From: Micromonospora orduensis
GTDB taxonomy: Bacteria > Actinomycetota > Actinomycetes > Mycobacteriales > Micromonosporaceae
NCBI RefSeq assembly: GCF_006228125.1
Contig: NZ_VDFY01000146.1
Location: 1-35,186 of the forward strand
Direction: 5' to 3'
Length of the DNA stretch: 35,186 nt
In this document: in pieces, positions 31,147 to 35,186 of the stretch
Layout: each line of letters opens with the position of its first letter
Numbering within the stretch: the first letter of the stretch is position 1
Position numbers and translations under genes: made by a program
Notes under the pieces: model-generated
What the model was told of the DNA's origin: nothing
The model's database searches: none
What the model saw: only the letters and a program-made list of their open reading frames with translations

Positions 31147-31605
31147 TCAGGCCTCCTGAGCGTTCGTATGCGGCGGACCGCCGACGTTCACCCGGCGGCG
31201 GCGTGGGGTCGAACCAGGCACCTTCGGCACCGGGTCACGGGCTGTTCGGGCGCCGCGTAGAAGGTCACTGAGGACGGCTGCCTGGCTGTGCTCGACGTCT
31301 CGGGTGGCCGTCAGGAGCGTGACGGTCCTCGTGCGGGTCAGTTCCCGGAGCCGGTCGATGGCGGCTGCTGGTCGGGCGTCGCGGAGTTCGACCAGGTAGC
31401 GGTCCCGGAACTCGGTGAAGCGTTCCGGTCGGTGGCCGTACCAGCGGCGCAGTGGCGTGGACGGCGCGATGTCCTTCACCCACTCATCGAGATGGACCGC
31501 AGCCTTGGTCAGACCGCGTGGCCACACCCGGTCGACCAGCACCCGGGCGCCGTCATCGGGTGAGGGATCATGGTAGACCCGGCGGAGCCTTACCTGCCTT
31601 TCCAT
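31147..31605 (-). CDS. DUF488 family protein, YeaO type
   Basis: A 152-aa DUF488 protein of the short subgroup: VRLRRVYHDPSPDDGARVLV with DRVWPRGLTKAAVHLDEWVK, IAPSTPLRRWYGHRPERFTE, FRDRYLVELRDA and TVTLLTATRDVEHSQAAVLS. The function is not established. The start ATG 31605 has GAGGAGGACCG upstream. It is the first gene of a two-gene unit with acg. The C-terminal 30 residues are a basic tail without family similarity. It is distinct from the DUF488 protein at 12347-12862, which has the Cys/His-rich end. Confidence 0.85.
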   Translation of the reverse strand: MERQVRLRRVYHDPSPDDGARVLVDRVWPRGLTKAAVHLDEWVKDIAPSTPLRRWYGHRPERFTEFRDRYLVELRDARPAAAIDRLRELTRTRTVTLLTATRDVEHSQAAVLSDLLRGARTARDPVPKVPGSTPRRRRVNVGGPPHTNAQEA

Positions 31606-32276
31606 CGGTCCTCCTCGATGGGGATCGCTCGCGGATTGCCACACGGACCGCGGTGCGAGGTGTCGTCGCCAATGCTCGCGCCATGCCCTCGTCGCGGGAC
31701 AGGTGTGTGGCCAGCACCTAGCGCGGTGACAGATTGCCGGGTCCCGGCAACGCCGGGCGCGATGGTTGCCCTACCCCGGCATCAGCTCGACCTGGTGGTG
31801 TCTCACCGGAAGGGGCCAGGCGGAGGCCGATCACCGCGGCGGGGGATCGGTCCGGCGGCTCCGCGCGAAACGCGAGCGATGATCGGGTGCGAATTCCGTG
31901 TGCCGGCCACGTCCACGCGGTGTCGGCAGACCCGACGATGGCTGGCCGGCCAGAGGCTGACGGGATTGGTGGTGTAGGCGACCGTCCGATTCGCTGGCCC
32001 GCGCCGCGGTGTCGTGAGCGCCGTAGTGCCGAGCATCGGCAAGTTGCGGCACCCGACCTGACCGGCGACGGCACCTGTGCCGGACCGGACCGACGGCAAT
32101 CATTGATGGTGATCGAGGCGACGTCGGCTCGATAACAGAGTGGTCCGGCCGGCGGTCGTCGCTGCAGAGCAGTGTCCATGAACAGGGCAGAACGAGGGCC
32201 ACGTGGCCACGATCCAGCAGTTCCATGCCGCGCAGCCCCGTCACCCGTCACCGCATCGATACTTGAGGAGTCGCAG
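31606..32276. other. Long intergenic region between DUF488-acg and osmC
   Basis: About 670 bases without a recognised gene. It separates divergent units. Open frames on both strands lack known products or ribosome binding sites. It contains dyad C (31734-31750) and a weaker TGCC-N7-GGCA echo at about 31766-31780. Confidence 0.45.
31734..31750. promoter_or_regulatory. Dyad C, candidate operator
   Basis: TTGCCGGGTCCCGGCAA: all eight symmetric pairs match. It lies 129 bases upstream of the DUF488-acg unit (-) and about 530 bases before osmC (+). It is the most symmetric copy of the island motif. Confidence 0.6.
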
Positions 32277-32720
32277 ATGAGTATTGCCCAACGAACCGCA
32301 GAAACGACCTGGGAAGGCTCGTTGACCGCCGGCGGCGGAGTGATCCGCTCGGGGAGCGACGCACTCGACGGGCTGGACGTGACCTGGGCGGCGCGCACGG
32401 AGACGCCCGGCGGCAAGACCAGTCCCGAGGAATTGGTTGGCGCCGCTCACTCGTCCTGCTTCGCGATGGCACTCACGCTGCTGCTCGGCAAGGCCCACAC
32501 GCCACCGGATCGCCTCAACGTCGCGGCAACGGTGACCCTGGACGACGTCGACGGCGTACCGACCATCGTCTCCTCCACGCTGCGCGTGGACGGCTGGGTG
32601 CCCGGGCTCGACGCGGCAGGCTTTCAGAAGGTAGTGGACGACGCAGCCGCATTGTGCCCCGTCTCACGGCTGTTCGCCGGTGCTCGGATCAGCGTCGAAG
32701 CCACCCTGCAGCCGAGCTGA
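32277..32720 (+). CDS. osmC: OsmC-family peroxide-detoxifying protein
   Basis: A 147-aa OsmC protein. The two reactive cysteines are Cys 61 (GAAHSSCFAMALTLLLG) and Cys 127 (DDAAALCPVSRLFAG), the standard thiol-peroxidase pair; the early TSPEELVGAAHSSC motif is typical. OsmC reduces organic hydroperoxides in the cytoplasm. ATG 32277 has TTGAGGAG upstream; the frame is open back to 32172 without similarity. A long non-coding gap lies on either side, so it is probably transcribed alone. Confidence 0.93.
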   Translation: MSIAQRTAETTWEGSLTAGGGVIRSGSDALDGLDVTWAARTETPGGKTSPEELVGAAHSSCFAMALTLLLGKAHTPPDRLNVAATVTLDDVDGVPTIVSSTLRVDGWVPGLDAAGFQKVVDDAAALCPVSRLFAGARISVEATLQPS

Positions 32721-33311
32721 TTCACGCCAGTCACCCAGGCGGCAGCGAACCACCTCGACATGATTGGCCGTGCGGGCGGCGGACCTGGTTAGGCCGTACC
32801 CGTTGTCGGGGTCGCATCCCGGGCGGTGGCACTCAGGACCGGGTGCTGAGGGTCCCGTGCTTGCGGACGGTCGGCAACCACGCGCCCTGGTGTTGACCGG
32901 TGCGGCCCGCTGCCATCGCGTTCAGGGCGGCACAGGCTGGACAGACGGGTGGTTCTTCTGGAACGAGCCGGGAGGCCGACGGTGACAAGTCACATGCTGA
33001 CCCTGGCAGCGGGCCGCGTGCGGCCGCCCCGAGGAACGGTGTTCGACCGCCCGGTTGCCCCGGGGACGCGCCGGTCGCATCCGACATCGACCGGCGATCA
33101 TGACAGTGGCGGGACTCGGCTGTGGAACGTCGAGCACGGTGTCCACGCCGCGCCACGCGCCGTCTATGCGCTGAGCCGGCAGCCCTTCACCGCGGGCGGA
33201 AGTCACCGTAGATGGCCACCGCCCGCACCGTGGCAGTGCCACACCCACCCAGCCGGTCTGGCGGTGGTTGGCATCCGTAGCCGCTACTCGAGCTGTGAAA
33301 GGACCATTGAG
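32721..33311. other. Long intergenic region upstream of the second DksA-type gene
   Basis: About 590 bases with no recognised gene. Open frames are present on both strands, including one in phase with the DksA-type gene, but none has a known product. It contains dyad D (32861-32877). Confidence 0.45.
32861..32877. promoter_or_regulatory. Dyad D, candidate operator
   Basis: TTGCGGACGGTCGGCAA: seven of eight symmetric pairs, with core GAC-G-GTC close to that of dyad A (GAC-A-GTC). It lies 434 bases upstream of the second DksA-type gene and the STAS/cupin/reductase genes behind it. Confidence 0.5.
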
Positions 33312-33632
33312 GTGACCAGCACCGTGCAGGATCCGATCGACCTGCTCCGCACCAGCTTGGAGGAGCAGTTCCAACGGAGCACCGACCAACTCGCCGAGCT
33401 CACCGTGCGCAGCCGGCAGCGGAGCCACGGCGGCTACGACCACGACACTCTCGCCGCGCTCATCGCGTCGGCCCGCCAGGCGGTGTCCGACACCGCTCAC
33501 GCGCTGCGTCGCATGGCCGAGGGCAGCTACGGCAGCTGCGAACGCTGCACGGCCGACATTTCGCTGCAACGACTGGAGATCCTGCCGCATGCCCGGTTCT
33601 GCGTGCCGTGCCAGCGCAGGCAGACCGGCTGA
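33312..33632 (+). CDS. Second DksA/TraR-type zinc-finger protein
   Basis: A 106-aa protein of TraR/DksA type: a helical N-terminus (DLLRTSLEEQFQRSTDQLAE, ALIASARQAVSDTAHALRRM) and the C4 finger Cys 76, 79, 97 and 100 (SCERC ... FCVPC). The finger spacing is the same as in the 20838-21254 paralogue, but it lacks that protein's long basic N-terminus. It would bind RNA polymerase through the secondary channel. GTG 33312 is preferred; upstream AAAGGACCATTGAG gives a modest site. It is the first gene of a plus-strand series (STAS protein, cupin, ferredoxin reductase). Confidence 0.82.
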   Translation: MTSTVQDPIDLLRTSLEEQFQRSTDQLAELTVRSRQRSHGGYDHDTLAALIASARQAVSDTAHALRRMAEGSYGSCERCTADISLQRLEILPHARFCVPCQRRQTG

Positions 33633-33710
33633 CACCACCGGCACCGACGACGAGCGTCACCGCACGACGATGCACGCGACAGGACATCGGCACACCGCCC
33701 GGAGGCCTTC

Positions 33711-34148
33711 ATGCGTTTCTCGTTGACTCGACATCACCGTGACGACGGCCTGGTCACGCTTGCCCTCGCCGGCGACGTGGACATGGGCGCCGTCGACGCG
33801 CTGGTATCAGCCCTTCAGGACACCCTGCAGACACCGGACCGCATCGCCGTGGTCGTCGACCTGGCCCGGGTGACGTTCCTGGACTGCGCCGGTATCGGCG
33901 CGCTGGTGGTCGGCCGCAACACCGCCGTCAGCCGGGGACACCGCTACACGGTGGTCAACCCGCAGCGCCAGGTCCGCCGCGTCCTGGAACTCACCGGCGT
34001 CTTCACCGCCCTCACCGGGCGGCACCCGCAGCCGGCACCGGAGACCGCCCGAGCAGCGCGGTCACGCCGATCCCGGCGCCACCGCGACGACCGGCGGTGT
34101 GCGGCGAAACCGTCGACCGCCGGTGTTGACGCCTTGCCGCACGGATAG
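33711..34148 (+). CDS. STAS-domain protein (anti-sigma-factor-antagonist type)
   Basis: A 145-aa protein. Residues 1-~105 are a STAS domain (LVTLALAGDVDMGAVDALVS, IAVVVDLARVTFLDCAGIGA, VVNPQRQVRRVLELTGV). In SpoIIAA-like proteins the residue after the Asp of this helix (D-S-S-G) is the phosphorylated Ser; here it is D-C-A-G (Cys 59). So classical switching by Ser phosphorylation would not be possible unless another residue serves. The C-terminal ~40 residues are an Arg-rich tail (RAARSRRSRRHRDDRR). The start ATG 33711 has CGGAGG upstream. It probably partners an anti-sigma factor encoded elsewhere. Confidence 0.82.
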   Translation: MRFSLTRHHRDDGLVTLALAGDVDMGAVDALVSALQDTLQTPDRIAVVVDLARVTFLDCAGIGALVVGRNTAVSRGHRYTVVNPQRQVRRVLELTGVFTALTGRHPQPAPETARAARSRRSRRHRDDRRCAAKPSTAGVDALPHG

Positions 34149-34154
34149 GAGCTA

Positions 34155-34592
34155 ATGATGGAGAAATGGCCGTTGACGGCGCTCGTCGATGGACTGCTGA
34201 GCCGCGCGCTCAACGCGTCGAGCCGCCGCAACATGCGCACCATTGATGGCGGACGTCCGCACCTGCTCTACCAAAGCGTGATCGCGTTGGCCTGCGGCCA
34301 ACGGATCGAGGAGCACGACCACCCGGGCGAGGCGACCGTGCAGGTGCTACGCGGGCGGGTGCGGGTCACGGCCGGCGATGACACCACCGACGTATCGACC
34401 GGCCAGCTACTCATCGTGCCCGACGTTCGACACTCGGTGATAGCCCTGGAGGACGCGGCCCTGCTGCTCACCGTCGCCAAACGAACGATACCGACTCCGG
34501 CTAACCGGGTGAACCCCGACCTGCCCGATTCCTACCAGCGTCATCACCAGCGCGGGCGCCGCCGCTGGCCCGTGAACGCACCGCTGCCCTAG
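34155..34592 (+). CDS. Second small cupin-domain protein
   Basis: A 145-aa cupin and paralogue of the 18466-18804 gene: NMRTIDGGRPHLLYQSVIAL, CGQRIEEHDHPGEATVQVLR and QLLIVPDVRHSVIALEDAAL. The metal-binding His pair (HDH) is better preserved here than in the paralogue. It has a 30-residue basic C-terminal tail (YQRHHQRGRRRW). The function is unknown. It follows the STAS gene by six bases, with ATAGGAGCT before ATG 34155; ATG 34158 is also possible. It is part of the dksA-STAS-cupin-reductase series. Confidence 0.82.
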   Translation: MMEKWPLTALVDGLLSRALNASSRRNMRTIDGGRPHLLYQSVIALACGQRIEEHDHPGEATVQVLRGRVRVTAGDDTTDVSTGQLLIVPDVRHSVIALEDAALLLTVAKRTIPTPANRVNPDLPDSYQRHHQRGRRRWPVNAPLP

Positions 34593-34638
34593 CCACCGAA
34601 GACCGAGCCACGACGACGCATCGCAAGGAGAGAAGTCG

Positions 34639-35040
34639 ATGAAAGACCCACACGTGTTCGTGATCGTAGGGGCAGGGCTGGCCGGGGCGAAGGCCGCGCA
34701 GACGCTGCGGGAGACCGGCTTCGGCGGCGAGATCGTGCTGCTCGGTGAAGAACCCGAACGGCCCTATGAGCGGCCGGCGCTGTCCAAGGGTCTGCTGCTC
34801 GGAACGGCCGAGCGGGAGTCGGTGTTCGTGCACGAACCCGGCTGGTACGCCGCGCATGATGTGGACCTGCGAACCGGCGTCCATGTATCCGCGGTCGACC
34901 GCGCAGCCCGGCAGGCCGAACTGGGCGACGGTCAGCGCATCGGCTACGACGCGCTGCTGCTGGCCACCGGTGCGACGGCACCCAACCCGAACCCTCAGCG
35001 AGCACGACTCACAAAATGTGTGCCAGAGCCTCAACCCTGA
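34639..35040 (+). pseudogene. Ferredoxin reductase-type FAD oxidoreductase, truncated
   Basis: The N-terminal third (~120 residues) of a pyridine-nucleotide-disulfide-type reductase: VIVGAGLAGAKAAQTLRETG (FAD-binding GxGxxG at residues 11-16), EERPYERPALSKGLLLG-like text and YDALLLATGATA. The natural text after LLATGAT should continue with NAD- and FAD-binding motifs over about 280 residues. Instead the frame runs into NPNPQRARLTKCVPEP and stops. Beyond it lies the left part of an IS3-type element, so the gene is most likely cut by that insertion. ATG 34639 has AAGGAGAG upstream. It would have passed electrons from NADH to a ferredoxin, perhaps FdxA. Confidence 0.8.
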
Positions 35041-35186
35041 CCACCGTGGTCCGGCTGAAAGGGGTCTGCTGCACCGATAGGTGACATCTGAGTTGGCTTG
35101 CCCTGGTGGCGGGCTGGAAGGATGTTGCTGTGCCCAAGCCCTACCCCCGTGAGTTCCGCGATGACGTTGTGCGGGTGGCCCGTGAT
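35000..35186 (+). mobile_element. IS3-type element, left part
   Basis: The element continues past the window. Its left end should lie between about 35000 and 35039, where the reductase reading loses sense. GACCAC-C-GTGGTC (35039-35051) is a perfect 6+1+6 dyad at this border and may belong to the element end. No terminal repeat can be confirmed without the other end. Confidence 0.5.
35130..35186 (+). CDS. IS3-family transposase OrfA, N-terminus only
   Basis: The 19 visible codons from GTG 35130 read PKPYPREFRDDVVRVARD after the start residue, the typical opening of IS3-family OrfA (HTH) proteins in actinobacteria (usual text PKPYP.EFR.DVV.VAR.R..G). GGAAGGATG lies just upstream. The rest of the gene is outside the window. 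Confidence 0.75.
   Translation, partial: MPKPYPREFRDDVVRVARD

Noticed and set aside
32076..32096. TGCCG-N11-CGGCA pair upstream of osmC
   Set aside because: The half-sites match the island dyad, but the spacing (11 in place of 5) does not, so I did not count it.
1..35186. CRISPR array, rRNA genes or prophage structural genes
   Set aside because: No regularly spaced repeats, rRNA-like sequence or phage structural proteins could be seen in the window.

Overview
The window looks like chromosome from a high-GC actinomycete, most likely of the Micromonosporaceae. Support: very high G+C with a strong GC3 bias, GTG and TTG starts, ATGA/GTGA-type gene overlaps, actinobacterial families (PucR-type regulator, DUF3040, FdxA, NsrR with C-x5-C-x5-C, homodimeric AceE, Acg), and IS110/IS5/IS256/IS3 remnants typical of the phylum. 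The genus is inference.

Layout. Positions 1-7500 are an accessory stretch: a cut-off methyltransferase-like gene overlapping an amino-DNA methyltransferase, an orphan membrane-anchored protein, a frameshifted IS110 transposase, an orphan 342-aa protein, an IS5-type transposase fragment, a WD40 protein with an acidic run, and an IS256-type transposase fragment. From 7510 to the right edge lies a roughly 27-kb island of stress, redox and dormancy genes. Left part: a PucR-type regulator (-) faces a six-gene unit (membrane protein, CBS-BON, small SFPASDPP protein, baeRF-type release factor, AhpD-like protein broken by an amber codon, DUF488). Next is a 7Fe ferredoxin gene (-) divergent from a cysteine-rich ArsR/SufR-like regulator, a membrane protein and a stand-alone pyruvate dehydrogenase E1. 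A minus-strand unit then repeats the theme: decayed ferredoxin, second SufR-like regulator, cupin, membrane protein broken by an amber codon. It is followed by a small MreB-like ATPase, a DksA/TraR zinc-finger protein, GTP cyclohydrolase I, DUF3040 and a tandem universal stress protein. Rightwards come GAPDH, an AlkA-type glycosylase, a P-type ATPase remnant, nsrR-hmp, a DUF488-acg pair, OsmC, a second DksA/TraR protein, a STAS protein, a second cupin and a ferredoxin reductase truncated next to an IS3-type element.

How it fits together. The content (Acg, FdxA, CBS, USP, release-factor-like protein, NsrR/Hmp, Fe-S-type regulators) parallels the DosR dormancy regulon of mycobacteria: sensing of O2, NO and redox state, parking of ribosomes, and rerouted central carbon flow (AceE, GAPDH). 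The main new observation is a 17-bp dyad of the form TTGCsGnnnnnCGGCAr. It occurs four times, always between genes and always at the head of a transcription unit of this island (8895, 24542, 31734, 32861). It is a candidate operator for a shared regulator, possibly the PucR-type protein encoded beside the first copy. A second theme is two paralogous SufR-like regulators, each beside a ferredoxin gene, one ferredoxin intact and one decayed. Several genes are broken by single changes (two amber codons, two transposase frameshifts, IS truncation), so the accessory parts of this locus are eroding.
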